Assembly: GCA_025355545.1 (NCBI GenBank)
Contig: JANXZN010000302.1
Coordinates: 1 to 40,357, forward strand
Direction of reading: 5' to 3'
Origin: Rhizobacter sp.
GTDB lineage: Bacteria; Pseudomonadota; Gammaproteobacteria; Burkholderiales; Burkholderiaceae_C
Length of the DNA: 40,357 bases
A program made the position numbers and the translations under genes. The notes beneath the pieces were generated by a model. That model searched no databases. It was given only the letters and a program-made list of their open reading frames with translations, and had not been told where the DNA came from. Every line of letters begins with the position of its first letter. Position 1 is the stretch's first letter. This document shows, in pieces, positions 26,199-38,831 of the stretch.

Positions 26199-27296
26199 TC
26201 ATGCGTGCAGCGCGAGCCGCCGCACCACGACACGGTCGCGCCCCGTCGCAGGCACGGCCGACGTGTGCTGAACCAGCATCAGCACCAGCCGCTTCAGCCC
26301 GTCCCACGGATCGTTCGGCCAATCGGGGTGCTTCAGCCCCTTGACCAACCCGTCGCAGACCTGCGCCGCCTCGAGCAGGTGCGCGACCGCGTGGTCGGTC
26401 AGCAGCGGCACGACGCGCTCGAACAACCGCTCCTTCGCGCCCCAGACGCGGCCCTCGCGCAGCGCCATCGGCAGCGGTTTGCCGCTGGCGACCGCGTCCT
26501 TCACACGTTTGAGCGCGCGGATGTCCTCGGCCAGGGTCCAGTGCACCAGCACTGCGGCCTCGCCCTCGGCCCGCAGCCCGGCGAGCATGCGCAGCGCGCG
26601 CGCCGCCTGGCCCGCGAGCACGGCCTCGCCGAGCTTGAAGACGTCGTAGCGCGCGACGTTCAGCACCGCCGACTCGATCTGCTCGAAGCCGAGCTCGCCG
26701 GCCGGGTACAGCAGCCCGAGCTTCTGGATCTCCTGGTGCGCGGCGAGCAGGTTGCCTTCGATGCGGTCGGCGAAGAACGCGAGCGTGCGCTGGCCGGCTC
26801 CGCCGCCCTCGACGCGCTGGCCTTGCTGCGCCAGGCGCTGCGCGATCCACTGCGGCAACGCCGTGCGGTCGATCGGGTCGACGCGAACAGTGACGCCGGC
26901 GGCGTCGAGCGCCACGAACCACGCGCTGCCTTGCTGCGTGCGATCGAGCCTGGGTAATTGCACCAGCGTGACGACATCGTCGCCGAGGCTGTCGCAATAG
27001 CGCTGCAGGGCCTCGGAGCCGTCCTTGCCGGGCTTGCCCGACGGGATGCGGATCTCGATCAGCTGGCGCTCGGAGAACAGGCTCAGCGCCATCGACGCGC
27101 CGAGCAGCCCGCTCCAGTCGAAATGCGCGCCTGCCGCAATGTGCACCTGGCGCTCGGTGCAGCCGCTGGCGCGCGCCGCGCTTCGGATCGCATCGCCGGC
27201 CTCCTGCGCCAGCAGCGGCTCGTCGCCCCACACCGTGTAGAGCGGGCGCAGGCCCTTCTGCAGGTGCGCGGCGAGCAGGTCGGAGCGGACTTGCAT
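26199..27296 (-). CDS. holA: DNA polymerase III subunit delta
   Basis: A 365-residue clamp-loader subunit that opens the beta sliding clamp during replication. The family start is MQVRSDLLAAHL-(4)-LRPLYTVWGDEPLLAQEA, followed by the typical helical body (GSAWFVALDAAG, FFADRIEGNLLAAHQEIQKL, YDVFKLGEAVLAG). GDEPLL is the degenerate P-loop region of HolA. The length is usual (E. coli 343). It lies 7 nt downstream of lptE in the leuS-lptE-holA unit and is convergent with the restriction enzyme gene, 39 bp from its stop. Confidence 0.95.
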   Translation of the reverse strand: MQVRSDLLAAHLQKGLRPLYTVWGDEPLLAQEAGDAIRSAARASGCTERQVHIAAGAHFDWSGLLGASMALSLFSERQLIEIRIPSGKPGKDGSEALQRYCDSLGDDVVTLVQLPRLDRTQQGSAWFVALDAAGVTVRVDPIDRTALPQWIAQRLAQQGQRVEGGGAGQRTLAFFADRIEGNLLAAHQEIQKLGLLYPAGELGFEQIESAVLNVARYDVFKLGEAVLAGQAARALRMLAGLRAEGEAAVLVHWTLAEDIRALKRVKDAVASGKPLPMALREGRVWGAKERLFERVVPLLTDHAVAHLLEAAQVCDGLVKGLKHPDWPNDPWDGLKRLVLMLVQHTSAVPATGRDRVVVRRLALHA

Positions 27297-27303
27297 CGCC
27301 GAA

Positions 27304-27804
27304 TCAGAAGGTCTGGACCGAAGCGAGGCGCCGCATCACCTGCGAGACGATGTCGGTCTGCATCGCGCGGTACAGGAAGTTCTCTTCCTGCTCCTTCGCG
27401 AGCGCGGCGCTTTCGGTGAAGCTCAGGTCGCGGCTCTGCAGCAGCTCGGTCTCGGGGATCAGCTCGCGCCCGCTGACGCTGCGCAGCCGGAACTTGAAGC
27501 GCGCGCGCAACTGGAACTCCGTGACCTGGCCGACCGCGCTGCTGGCGACGACCACCTTCTCGCGCGCGTCCTCGACCGCCTCGAGCACGACCTGCGCCTG
27601 CGCCGGGCCTTCGACCACCAGTGTCGTCGTGCTCGCGTTGATGCTCGTGCGCAACTCGGCGGCCAGCGGCGAGCGCGGCTTGAAGTTGATGAGCTGGATG
27701 GTGCGGAACTTCAGCTCCGGCGCGCGCCGCAACTCGAAGCCGCAACCCGCCAGCGGCAGCAGCGCCGCAACGAGAAGGTGGCGGCGTGTCGTCACCATGC
27801 CCAT
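27304..27804 (-). CDS. lptE: LPS assembly lipoprotein LptE
   Basis: A 166-residue lipoprotein that plugs the LptD barrel and binds LPS. The lipobox LAGC puts the lipidated Cys at residue 21, followed by GFELRRAPELKFRTIQL, the characteristic start of mature LptE. Two starts are in frame, ATG at 27804 and ATG at 27798; the first is annotated. The conserved place between leuS and holA supports the call. The upstream leuS stop is separated by an intergenic repeat which also encodes a mini-ORF overlapping this start. Confidence 0.92.
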   Translation of the reverse strand: MGMVTTRRHLLVAALLPLAGCGFELRRAPELKFRTIQLINFKPRSPLAAELRTSINASTTTLVVEGPAQAQVVLEAVEDAREKVVVASSAVGQVTEFQLRARFKFRLRSVSGRELIPETELLQSRDLSFTESAALAKEQEENFLYRAMQTDIVSQVMRRLASVQTF

Positions 27805-27883
27805 GATCTCGGCCGCCGCCGGGCCGCCCCAACGCGGCCGACTTGCCCTAGGGGGGCGGCGAGCGCAGCGAGCCCCGGGGCCG

Positions 27884-27887
<4 letters not shown>
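27792..27887 (-). CDS. 31-codon mini-ORF linking leuS and lptE
   Basis: A small frame beginning [14 protein letters not shown]. Its ATG overlaps the leuS stop (ATGA, 27884-27887), and its TGA stop lies 12 nt inside lptE, just past both candidate lptE starts. As with the mini-ORF between thiL and pgpA, it traverses the intergenic repeat exactly. The sequence, Ala/Arg/Gly-rich, has no recognisable family. It would allow ribosomes leaving leuS to reinitiate at lptE. Not certain to be expressed as a stable peptide. Confidence 0.4.
27817..27883. repeat. GC-rich intergenic repeat, copy 2
   Basis: Shares the exact 16-mer cgccgggccgccccaa (27817-27832) and the gcgcagcg element with the copy at 19821-19887. 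It also contains the element ggcggcgagcgcagcgagcc, a short repeat style frequent in Comamonadaceae and related genomes. It lies between leuS and lptE. Confidence 0.65.
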
Positions 27888-30544
<2,657 letters not shown>

Positions 30545-30595
30545 GGGGTCGCCGGGAAATTGCGCAGCGCTCGCGCTGGGGGGATGTTGCGAGCG

Positions 30596-30601
30596 ATTAT
30601 A
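30596..30601 (-). promoter_or_regulatory. Consensus -10 box of the leuS promoter
   Basis: TATAAT read on the minus strand, 52 nt upstream of the leuS start. It is a perfect -10 hexamer in a GC-rich region. The -35 region is poor, so an activator or an extended element may compensate. Confidence 0.6.
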
Positions 30602-30759
30602 GGAAGCGGGTGTCGGCGCCGTGGGTCGAGCGCCCGCGGTGTGGCAATGCCGCCAACGCCCCACCCATTGGTGGGCACCCCTCGAGCCCCCGCAGGGTGG
30701 ATGGCCGGCCCCGGCGCGCGGCGCGAAGATGACTGCGCCCCAACGACCGGATCGCCGCC

Positions 30760-31617
30760 ATGCCCGCCACCCCAGTTACTTCACGCCGCCAATGGCTCCT
30801 GACGCTGCTCGCTGCGGCGGCGCCCTGGCCGGCGGCGCGTGCGGCCGCACCGGCGCTGCCGCTGCTCGGCGTCTGGAACGACGCGCTCGACCCGGCGCGC
30901 TACCTCGTCAGCGAAAAGTACGACGGCGTGCGCGGCGTGTGGGACGGCACGACGCTGCGCTTTCGCAGCGGTCGCGTGGTGCCGGCGCCGGCCTGGTTCA
31001 CCGCGCAGCTGCCGCGCGTGCCGCTCGACGGCGAGCTGTGGATCGGCCGCGGCCGTTTCGACGAGGTCTCGGGTGTCGTGCGCAAGGCCGTGCCGGTCCA
31101 TGCCGAATGGCGGCAGCTGCGCTACATGATCTTCGAGCTGCCGGGTGCGCCGGGCAGCTTCGCCGAGCGCGCAGCGCGCATCGAGGCAATCGTCGGGCGC
31201 AGCGCGGCGCCGGCGCTGGTGGCGGTCCGGCAATCGACGCTGAACGACCATGCGGCGCTGCGTCGGACGCTGGCGGCAACGATCGCGCAGGGCGGCGAAG
31301 GCCTGGTGCTGCACCTCGCCTCCGCGCCGGCGAGCACGGGTCGCGGCGACACGATGCTCAAGCTCAAGCCCAGCCTCGACGCCGAGGCGACCGTGATCGG
31401 GCATCACGCCGGCAAGGGCAAGTACGAAGGTCGGCTCGGCGCGCTGGAGTTGCGCACGCCGGAAGGTCGACGCTTCCTGATCGGCAGCGGGCTGAGCGAC
31501 GCATTGCGGCACGAGCCGCCGGCGATCGGCAAGGTCGTCACCTACCGTTACCGCGATCTGACGAGCACCGGGCTGCCGCGCTTCGCGAGCTTTCAGCGCG
31601 TCCACGATGCGCTATAA
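30760..31617 (+). CDS. Exported ATP-dependent DNA ligase (LigE-like)
   Basis: A 285-residue minimal ATP-dependent ligase. The nucleotidyl-transferase motif I is EKYDGVR with the adenylated Lys53. Later motifs are LDGELWIG (III), GEGLVLH (IV) and MLKLKP (V), followed by a short OB domain ([20 protein letters not shown]). The N-terminus (residues 7-28) reads [22 protein letters not shown], a signal peptide with a twin-arginine motif, so the enzyme is probably sent to the periplasm by Tat. Lig E proteins of Gram-negatives are known to carry signal peptides and have been linked to extracellular or incoming DNA. The DUF1415 gene begins 9 bp after the stop. Confidence 0.9.
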   Translation: MPATPVTSRRQWLLTLLAAAAPWPAARAAAPALPLLGVWNDALDPARYLVSEKYDGVRGVWDGTTLRFRSGRVVPAPAWFTAQLPRVPLDGELWIGRGRFDEVSGVVRKAVPVHAEWRQLRYMIFELPGAPGSFAERAARIEAIVGRSAAPALVAVRQSTLNDHAALRRTLAATIAQGGEGLVLHLASAPASTGRGDTMLKLKPSLDAEATVIGHHAGKGKYEGRLGALELRTPEGRRFLIGSGLSDALRHEPPAIGKVVTYRYRDLTSTGLPRFASFQRVHDAL

Positions 31618-31626
31618 CCGGGCGCC

Positions 31627-32220
31627 ATGAAGCCCTCGACGCCTGTGCCGCCGCCGCGCTTCGATGCCGCGGCGGTGATCCGGCACACCCGCGCCTGGGT
31701 CGAGCGCGCGGTCGTCGGGCTGAACCTGTGCCCGTTCGCGAAGGCGCCGCTGGTGAAGGGGCAGATCCATTTTTCGGTCTGCGAGACCGACGATCCGCGC
31801 GTGCTGCTCGACGTGTTGTGCGCTGAGATGGCCGCACTGGCGCGGTCCGACCCGCTGGAGCGCGAAACGACGCTGCTGATCCACCCGAACGTGCTAGAGG
31901 ATTTCGACGCGTTCAACGATTTCCTCGACGCCGCCGACGCCGCGCTCGAAGATCTCGGACTCGACGGTGTGCTGCAGGTCGCGAGCTTCCACCCGCACTA
32001 CCGCTTCACCGGCAGCGCGGCAGACGACCTGGGCAATGCGACCAACCGCGCGCCGTACCCGACCCTGCATCTGTTGCGCGAAGCCAGCGTCGAGCGCGCG
32101 GTGGCGGCGTTTCCCGAGGCCGAGGCGATCTTCGAGGCCAACATCGCGACCTTCGAAGCCCTGGGCGCCGATGCCTGGTCGCAACTGCAGGCGCAATGCC
32201 GCGCCGACGCCGAGGGTTGA
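31627..32220 (+). CDS. DUF1415 family protein
   Basis: A 197-residue cytoplasmic protein. The family start is clear: residues 16-45 include AVIRHTRAWVERAVVGLNLCPFAKAP, and near 125 the pattern FHPHYRFTGSAADDLGNATNRAPYPTLHLLRE, which is highly conserved in DUF1415. The function is unknown; the conserved Cys, His and Asn hint at an enzyme or metal site. It starts 9 bp after the ligase gene and ends 49 bp before the dehydratase gene, so the three may be one operon. Confidence 0.92.
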   Translation: MKPSTPVPPPRFDAAAVIRHTRAWVERAVVGLNLCPFAKAPLVKGQIHFSVCETDDPRVLLDVLCAEMAALARSDPLERETTLLIHPNVLEDFDAFNDFLDAADAALEDLGLDGVLQVASFHPHYRFTGSAADDLGNATNRAPYPTLHLLREASVERAVAAFPEAEAIFEANIATFEALGADAWSQLQAQCRADAEG

Positions 32221-32269
32221 CGCAGCGCGCCGCGGCCCGGCGGCGCCGCGGCATCGTATTCTTGGCAGC

Positions 32270-33238
32270 ATGCTGCCCTTCCACGAGATCGAACTCGCCG
32301 CCGCCCGCCTGAAGGGTGTGGCCCACCGCACGCCGGTGCTGACCTCGCGCACGCTCGACGCGATGCTCGACATGCAGGTCTTCATGAAGGCCGAGAACCT
32401 GCAGCGCATGGGCGCGTTCAAGTTCCGTGGCGGCTACAACGCGGTGAGCGTGCTCAGCGAGGTCGAGCGCGCGCGCGGCGTGGTCGCGTTCTCGTCCGGC
32501 AACCATGCCCAGGCGATCGCGCTCGCGGCGCAGCTGCACGGCTGCCGCGCGACCATCGTGATGCCGCACGATGCACCGGCGCTGAAGCTCGCGGCGACGC
32601 GCGGCTACGGCGCCGAGGTCGTGATCTACGACCGCTACAAGGAGGACCGCGCGGCGATTGCGACCCGGCTGGTCGAGGAGCGTGGCGCCGCGCTGATCCC
32701 GCCGTTCGACCACCTGCCGGTGATGGCCGGGCAGGGCACCGCGGCGCTCGAACTGATAGCGGACGTGGGCGCGCTCGACGCGCTGATCGTCTGCGCCGGC
32801 GGCGGCGGCTTCCTGTCGGGCTGCACGGTCGCGGCCAAGCACCTGCTGCCGCAGATCCGCATGTACGGTGCCGAGCCCGAACGCGGCAACGACATGCAGC
32901 AGTCGCTGCGCGCCGGGCGCATCGTCGGCATCGAGGTGCCGCGCACGATCTGCGATGGCCAGCAGACGCAGGCGGTCGGCGCTCACCCGTTCGCGGTGAT
33001 CCGCGCGCTCGTGACCGACGTGCTGACGGCCACCGACCCGGCCGTCGTCGAGGCGATGCGCTTCGCATTCGAACGCATGAAGGTCGTGCTGGAACCGTCG
33101 GGCGCGTGCGCGCTCGCGGCGCTGATGACGCACGCCCGACAGTTCAGGGGTCAGCGCGTCGGCATCACGCTGTCGGGCGGCAACATCGGCCTGGATCGGT
33201 TCGTCGCACTCCTTTCCGGTGCCGAGAAGGTCGATTGA
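32270..33238 (+). CDS. Threonine/serine dehydratase (PLP-dependent)
   Basis: A 322-residue fold-type II PLP enzyme that deaminates threonine or serine to the 2-oxo acid. The PLP lysine is Lys51 in GAFKFRGG. SSGNHAQAIA (about 79-88) binds the substrate carboxylate, GGGGFLSG (about 179-186) binds the PLP phosphate, and the C-terminal TLSGGNIGLDRF closes the site. It has no C-terminal ACT regulatory domain, so it is of the catabolic TdcB or serine-racemase/threo-hydroxyaspartate-lyase type rather than biosynthetic IlvA. The stop is directly adjacent to that of the convergent deacetylase pseudogene. Confidence 0.9.
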   Translation: MLPFHEIELAAARLKGVAHRTPVLTSRTLDAMLDMQVFMKAENLQRMGAFKFRGGYNAVSVLSEVERARGVVAFSSGNHAQAIALAAQLHGCRATIVMPHDAPALKLAATRGYGAEVVIYDRYKEDRAAIATRLVEERGAALIPPFDHLPVMAGQGTAALELIADVGALDALIVCAGGGGFLSGCTVAAKHLLPQIRMYGAEPERGNDMQQSLRAGRIVGIEVPRTICDGQQTQAVGAHPFAVIRALVTDVLTATDPAVVEAMRFAFERMKVVLEPSGACALAALMTHARQFRGQRVGITLSGGNIGLDRFVALLSGAEKVD

Positions 33239-33987
33239 CTACGCGGCGTCGAAGGCTTCGAGCACGTTGACGGTGTTGATGCCGACCTCGGCGACCGCGT
33301 AGCCGCCCTCGAAGACGAACACGGTCGGCAGCGCCGCGTCGGCGATGTCGCGCCCGACCTGCGCGTAGTCGGTGCCGCGCGGCAGCGGCAGGTTCAGGTT
33401 GAAGCCGAGTCCCGTGCCGGCGCCGCGCTCGTCGGCGTGGCCGAGGAAGAACGGGTACCCGGTGCGCGGATCGCCGTGGATCGACACCGTCAGCACGTCG
33501 GCGCGCTCGTAGAAGATCGCCTGCGTGCCGTTGCCATGGTGGTAGTCGACATCGAGCACCGCGACGCGCGCGGCACCGCCGGCGCGCAGTGCCTGCGCGG
33601 CGAGCGCGGCGTTGTTCAGGAAGCAGTAGCCGCCGAAAAAATCGGCGCCCGCGTGGTGGCCCGGCGGGCGCGACAGCGCGAACGCGCCGCGAAGTTCTCG
33701 GGCAGCACGTCCGGGCGCATGCCGGGCGCCGGCCACACCGACGGCAGCACGTCGATCTCGGCGTTGGCAGGGGCCAGCGCGACCCATTCGTCCCACGCCT
33801 GCGCGATGAACCGCAGGTAGCGCGGGCGGTGGATCTGCGCGAGCGCCGCGCCGAGCGCACGCCGCTGCAGTTCGACGAGCACGTGGTCGAGCCGCTGCGC
33901 GGTCTCGTGACAGGGCACGAGGCGACCGCGGAACATCTCGTGGCGACCCTGGTGCAGGTGGTGGAGCGGATTGTGCAGGGTCAGCAT
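33239..33987 (-). pseudogene. Decayed histone-deacetylase-family gene
   Basis: The N-terminal frame starts at 33987 (MLTLHNPLHHLHQG) and reads to LPENFAA near 33690. The rest, from AFALSRPPGHHAGADFFGGY, continues in a different frame to the stop at 33239. Compared with the usual class II HDAC/acetylpolyamine amidohydrolase layout, some 40-50 codons are lost at this junction. A second, in-frame loss lies near 33372, between LPLPRGTD and YAQVGRDI, removing the segment that normally holds the D-T-F-x-x-D-P zinc ligand. DVDYHHGNG, with the other ligands, remains. The protein cannot be active as read. Sequencing or assembly error could explain the frameshift but hardly both losses. Confidence 0.85.
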
Positions 33988-34060
33988 GGCATATCCGAAT
34001 CTCTGGAAAGTCGAATGCCGGCCAAGATTCTGGTTTCAAGCTTCACACGAGTCTGATTCC

Positions 34061-34183
34061 ATGAAGTCCATCGTACCCGCCGTGACCTTGCTGCTGGGCA
34101 ACGCGCTGATGATCGGCTGTACCGCCCCGGTCGATCCCGGCAAGCCCACCGACAGCAACTGGCCCGACGAACTCACGTACCGA
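34061..34183 (+). pseudogene. Truncated lipoprotein gene
   Basis: From the ATG at 34061 the frame gives a lipoprotein signal (MKSIVPAVTLLLGNALMIGC, lipobox MIGC, lipidated Cys at residue 20) and about 20 more residues (APVDPGKPTDSNWPDELTYR). It then runs without a stop antisense through the 3' end of exbD. The natural C-terminus appears lost at about 34184, next to the decayed deacetylase gene. The family is not recognised. It could be a spurious frame, but the lipobox is good. Confidence 0.4.
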
Positions 34184-34621
<438 letters not shown>

Positions 34622-34631
34622 GCGGCGAACC

Positions 34632-35290
<659 letters not shown>

Positions 35291-35294
<4 letters not shown>

Positions 35295-36109
35295 CGGATG
35301 CCGAGCACGTCGTCCATGCCGAACAGCCCGCTGGCACGGCCGGCGAGGAAGCGCGCGGCACGCAGGCTGCCCTGCGCGTAGGTCGCGCGGCTGTTGGAGC
35401 GGTGCGTGATTTCGATGCGCTCGCCGGTGCCGGCGAACAGCACCGTGTGATCGCCGACGATATCGCCGCCGCGCACCGTCGCGAAGCCGATCGTCGACGG
35501 GTCGCGTTCGCCGGTCACGCCCTCGCGGCTGTAGACCGCGCAAGCCTTCAGGTCGCGGCCGAGTGCGGCGGCGACGACCTCGCCCATCTTCAGCGCGGTG
35601 CCGCTGGGTGCGTCGACCTTGTGGCGGTGGTGGGCCTCGACGATCTCGATGTCGTAGCCTTCGCTCAGGGCGCGCGCCGCGACGTCGAGCAGCTTCAGCA
35701 CGACGTTGACGCCGAGGCTCATGTTCGGCGCCATCATCACGGCGATGTGCTGCGCGTGCTCGGCGATCTGCGCTTTCTGCGCGTCGCTGAAGCCGGTCGT
35801 GCCGATCACGGCCTTCACGCCCAGCTCGCGACAGACCGCGAGGTGGGCGAGCGTGCCGTCGGGCCGGGTGAAGTCGATCAGCACGTCGGCGTCGGCGAGG
35901 CCGCTGCGCAGATCGGCGGTGATGACGGCGCCGCTGGCGCGGCCGAGGAACGCCGCGGCATCCTGGCCCAGTGCCGCGCTGCCGGCAACATCGAGCGCGC
36001 CGGCCAGGCGCATGTCGTCGGCGCCGCCGATCGCCTCTATCAGCATGCGGCCCATCCGGCCCGAAGCACCGGCCACCGCGACGCGGATCGGGGCTGCCGC
36101 GCCGCTCAT
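35291..36109 (-). CDS. dapB: 4-hydroxy-tetrahydrodipicolinate reductase
   Basis: A 272-residue enzyme of lysine and diaminopimelate synthesis. The dinucleotide-binding motif is [11 protein letters not shown] (about 13-23). The catalytic and substrate motifs are [19 protein letters not shown] (about 155-173), with the catalytic His-His and Lys. The final stretch [11 protein letters not shown] is a family signature. The ATG overlaps the bamE stop as ATGA, and the stop overlaps the exbB start, so three genes are translationally coupled. Confidence 0.97.
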
Positions 36110-36687
36110 GTGGCCGGTTCGAGCGGCGGGTAGGTGCGCGTCGGGCCGACCGGCTCGACTTCGACGATGGGCGGCTTGGCCGGCACCGGCAAAACCTTCA
36201 GCTGCTCGGGCGTCAGCTCCAGCGGCGGGGCGTTGCGCGAGGTCTTGAAGGTGTCGATCGACGCGACGAACTCGCGTTCGGTCGGCAGCGCGCCGCCGGT
36301 GTCGATGCTCTTGAACAGGTCGCCGGCGAAGCGCACGACAACGCGGCGTGCCTGCGGCTCGGCGCCCTGGCGGCGGATCGTGAAGACGTAATCCCAGCGG
36401 TCGGCGTGGAACACGTCGGTCACCAGCGGCGTGCCGAGAATGTCGCGCACCTGGGCGCGGTTCATGCCGGGCTTGACGGCCTCGGCCTGTTCGCTGGAGA
36501 TGACGTTGCCTTGCACCACCTCAAGCCGGTACGGCGTGACGACGCCGAGAAAGCGGTCGGCGGACCAGTTCGGCGTCGGCAGCGACGGCAGGTACTGGCA
36601 GCCCGACAGCGCGGCAGCAGTGGCCAGCAACAGGCCGCGGCAGGGAACTGCGCGCGCGGCCGCGCGGAAAAGCGATGGCAGGGACAT
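36106..36687 (-). CDS. bamE: Outer membrane assembly lipoprotein BamE (OmlA/SmpA)
   Basis: A 193-residue lipoprotein of the BAM complex that inserts outer-membrane barrels. The lipobox LSGC lipidates Cys30. The mature part begins [16 protein letters not shown] and has the family core: [49 protein letters not shown]. The C-terminal 50 residues are a Pro-rich extension longer than in E. coli BamE (113). The start ATG at 36687 gives a proper signal peptide. The divergent partner is fur, an arrangement conserved across Proteobacteria. Confidence 0.94.
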   Translation of the reverse strand: MSLPSLFRAAARAVPCRGLLLATAAALSGCQYLPSLPTPNWSADRFLGVVTPYRLEVVQGNVISSEQAEAVKPGMNRAQVRDILGTPLVTDVFHADRWDYVFTIRRQGAEPQARRVVVRFAGDLFKSIDTGGALPTEREFVASIDTFKTSRNAPPLELTPEQLKVLPVPAKPPIVEVEPVGPTRTYPPLEPAT

Positions 36688-36792
36688 GGTGGCAACCCGG
36701 CGCGCCGGCGACGGCGGCCAACCTCGATATGATCGGTTCATTCTAGCGGCTGGCCGTCTGGCCACCCGCCCCCTGCGAGCCGACCCTGCCCC
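36688..36792. promoter_or_regulatory. Divergent promoter region, bamE / fur
   Basis: A 105-bp gap. The AT-richer core at 36725-36746 (cgatatgatcggttcattctag) holds TATGAT on plus for fur and TAGAAT on minus for bamE. The two promoters must overlap. No clear Fur box is visible. Confidence 0.4.
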
Positions 36793-37221
36793 ATGACGCA
36801 CGCCGACGAACTCAAGCACAGCGGCCTGAAGGCCACGCTGCCGCGCATCAAGGTGCTGGAGATGTTCCAGAAGACCTCGCAGCGCCACATGAGCGCCGAG
36901 GACGTGTTCAAGATGCTGCTGGCCGAGGGTGCCGATGTCGGGCTGGCCACCGTCTACCGCGTGCTGATGCAGTTCGAGCAGGCCGGCATCCTGTCGCGCA
37001 ATCATTTCGAGAGCGGCAAGGCGGTGTTCGAGTTGAACGAAGGCAAGCACCACGATCACCTGGTGTGCATGGATTGCGGCCGGGTCGAGGAGTTCTTCGA
37101 CGCCGAGATCGAGAAGCGTCAGCGCAGCATCGCGCAATCACGCGGCTTCGAGTTGCAGGAGCACGCGCTCGCGCTCTACGCCACCTGCACCAAGAAGAAC
37201 TGCCAGCACAAGTCGAAGTAG
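36793..37221 (+). CDS. fur: Ferric uptake regulator Fur
   Basis: A 142-residue iron-responsive repressor. The N-terminal winged helix covers about residues 1-82 ([34 protein letters not shown]). The dimerisation domain starts with the His-rich metal site [12 protein letters not shown] (about 86-97, Cys92 and Cys95), and a second Cys pair lies in CTKKNC near the C-terminus. The Fur repressor controls iron uptake, including exbB-exbD genes in many bacteria. It is divergent from bamE and convergent with hprK, with 9 bp between stop codons. Confidence 0.97.
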   Translation: MTHADELKHSGLKATLPRIKVLEMFQKTSQRHMSAEDVFKMLLAEGADVGLATVYRVLMQFEQAGILSRNHFESGKAVFELNEGKHHDHLVCMDCGRVEEFFDAEIEKRQRSIAQSRGFELQEHALALYATCTKKNCQHKSK

Positions 37222-37230
37222 ACGCCTCGC

Positions 37231-38178
37231 CTATTCGGGCTTGAGCATCGCCTTGGCGTGGCGCTCGATGAACTCTTTGTAGGTGTCGATCCCGCGCAGC
37301 TGCAGGATCGTGTTGCGCACCGCGGCCTCGACCAGCACCGCGAGGTTGCGTCCGGCATCGACCGCGATCACGGTCTTGCGCACCGCCACGTCCAGGATGT
37401 CTTCGTTCAGCGGCTCGTAGGGCAGGCGCTCGAACTCGCGGTCCATCGTCTCCTTGCGCACCAGGTGCACGATCAGCTTCAGGCGCATCTTGCGGCGCAC
37501 TGCGGTCTCGCCGAAGATCGCCTTGATGTCGAGCAGGCCGATGCCGCGCACCTCGAGCAGGTTCAGCAGCAGATCGGGGCAGCGGCCCTCGAGCCCGGTC
37601 TGCGAGACGCGGTAAAGATCGACCGCGTCGTCGGCGACCAGGCCGTGGCCGCGCGAGATCAGCTCCAGCCCCAGCTCGCTCTTGCCCAGCCCCGACTCGC
37701 CGGTGATCAGCACGCCGACGCCGAGGATGTCCATGAACACGCCGTGGCGCGTGGTGCGTTCGGCGAAGTGCTGGTTGAGGTAGGCCCGCACCACGTCGAT
37801 CACGTGGCCGGCCGATTCGCCGGTGGTGAACAGCGGGATGTCGGCGCGGTCGCACAGCGCGACCAGCTTGTCGGGCGGCGTCTCGCCGTCGGCGACGATC
37901 AACACCGGCGGCTCCAGCGTGACGATGCGCTGGATGCGGCGCTCGGCCAGGTCCGGGGCGACGCTCAGGTAGGCCACTTCGCGCCGGCCGACGATCTGCA
38001 CGCGGTAGGGGTGGATGTAGTTCAGGTAGCCGACCAGGTCGGCGGCCGACTGCGCGTTGCGCACCGCCGCCTCGTCGAAGCGGCGCTCCGGGTGGGCGTG
38101 GCCGGCGATCCACTCCCAGTGCAGGATCGGGCGATGCTCCTCGAACAGCGCCTCCGCGCTGATGACGCTGGGCTTCAT
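37231..38178 (-). CDS. hprK: HPr kinase/phosphorylase
   Basis: A 315-residue bifunctional enzyme that phosphorylates HPr on its serine and removes the phosphate. The Walker A motif is GESGLGKS (160-167), followed by the family signature [15 protein letters not shown] (about 209-223). In Proteobacteria hprK usually sits in the ptsN-rapZ neighbourhood and links PTS phosphorylation to regulation rather than classical catabolite control. It starts 28 bp after ptsN on the same strand and presumably is co-transcribed with it. Confidence 0.96.
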   Translation of the reverse strand: MKPSVISAEALFEEHRPILHWEWIAGHAHPERRFDEAAVRNAQSAADLVGYLNYIHPYRVQIVGRREVAYLSVAPDLAERRIQRIVTLEPPVLIVADGETPPDKLVALCDRADIPLFTTGESAGHVIDVVRAYLNQHFAERTTRHGVFMDILGVGVLITGESGLGKSELGLELISRGHGLVADDAVDLYRVSQTGLEGRCPDLLLNLLEVRGIGLLDIKAIFGETAVRRKMRLKLIVHLVRKETMDREFERLPYEPLNEDILDVAVRKTVIAVDAGRNLAVLVEAAVRNTILQLRGIDTYKEFIERHAKAMLKPE

Positions 38179-38206
38179 GGGGACCCGACCGGCTGCGCCA
38201 CCGGCA

Positions 38207-38677
38207 CTAGGCCACCGACTTCAGCGGTTCCCAGTTGGCGATCAGCTGGTGCACCGTGGCGGCGTCGGGCTCGGTCTTCAGGCGCTCGCGCAGTTCGCGG
38301 TCCGACAACATCTCGGCGATCTCGGACAGGATCTCGAGGTGCCGCTGCGTCGCCGCCTCGGGCACGAGCAGGAAGATCAGCAGGCCGACCGGCTCGTCGT
38401 CGGGCGCGTCGAACGGGATCGGCTGCTGCACGCGCAGCACCGCGGCCAGCGGGTTCTTCAGGCCCTTGATACGGCCATGCGGGATCGACACGCCGTGGCC
38501 CAGCCCGGTCGAGCCCAGGCGCTCGCGCGCGAACAGGTTGTCGGTCACCGTGGCGCGGGCGATCGCGTGCTGGTTCTCGAACACCAGCCCGGCGTGCTCG
38601 AAAGCGCGCTTCTTGCTGGTGGCGTCGACATCCACCAGCACGTTGCTGGCAGGCAGGATGGCAGCGAGGCGGTTCAT
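38207..38677 (-). CDS. ptsN: PTS IIA-like nitrogen-regulatory protein PtsN
   Basis: A 156-residue EIIA-Ntr protein, phosphorylated on His67 in [11 protein letters not shown] by the PtsP-NPr relay. The body ([21 protein letters not shown]) is typical of the EIIA domain of the fructose/mannitol family. The protein regulates potassium and nitrogen-related functions by interaction. The gene follows hpf on the same strand after a terminator and a 242-bp gap, so it may have its own promoter. Confidence 0.95.
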   Translation of the reverse strand: MNRLAAILPASNVLVDVDATSKKRAFEHAGLVFENQHAIARATVTDNLFARERLGSTGLGHGVSIPHGRIKGLKNPLAAVLRVQQPIPFDAPDDEPVGLLIFLLVPEAATQRHLEILSEIAEMLSDRELRERLKTEPDAATVHQLIANWEPLKSVA

Positions 38678-38811
38678 CGGTGGCAGACGCGCATGGCTTG
38701 AGGTTCGGCTCCGGGTCGCCTGGCGATCGCAGAGATGGCGGGTCCCGAATTATGGAACGCATGCCGCCGTCAGGCGCAAGCCCCGGGGCCGCGTGTATGC
38801 AAGATTGTGCA

Positions 38812-38831
38812 TTGCTGCTGCATAGCAGCAA
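38812..38831 (-). other. 8-bp stem-loop upstream of ptsN
   Basis: ttgctgct-gcat-agcagcaa, a perfect 8-bp inverted repeat between the hpf terminator and the ptsN start. It is about 135 nt before ptsN on the minus strand and could be an operator or a leader hairpin. A weak promoter (CATAAT read on minus, about 38751-38756) lies further downstream. Confidence 0.35.

Noticed and set aside
33660-33700. Programmed frameshift in the deacetylase gene
   Set aside because: There is no slippery heptamer or downstream structure, and codons are missing at the junction, so decay is the simpler explanation.
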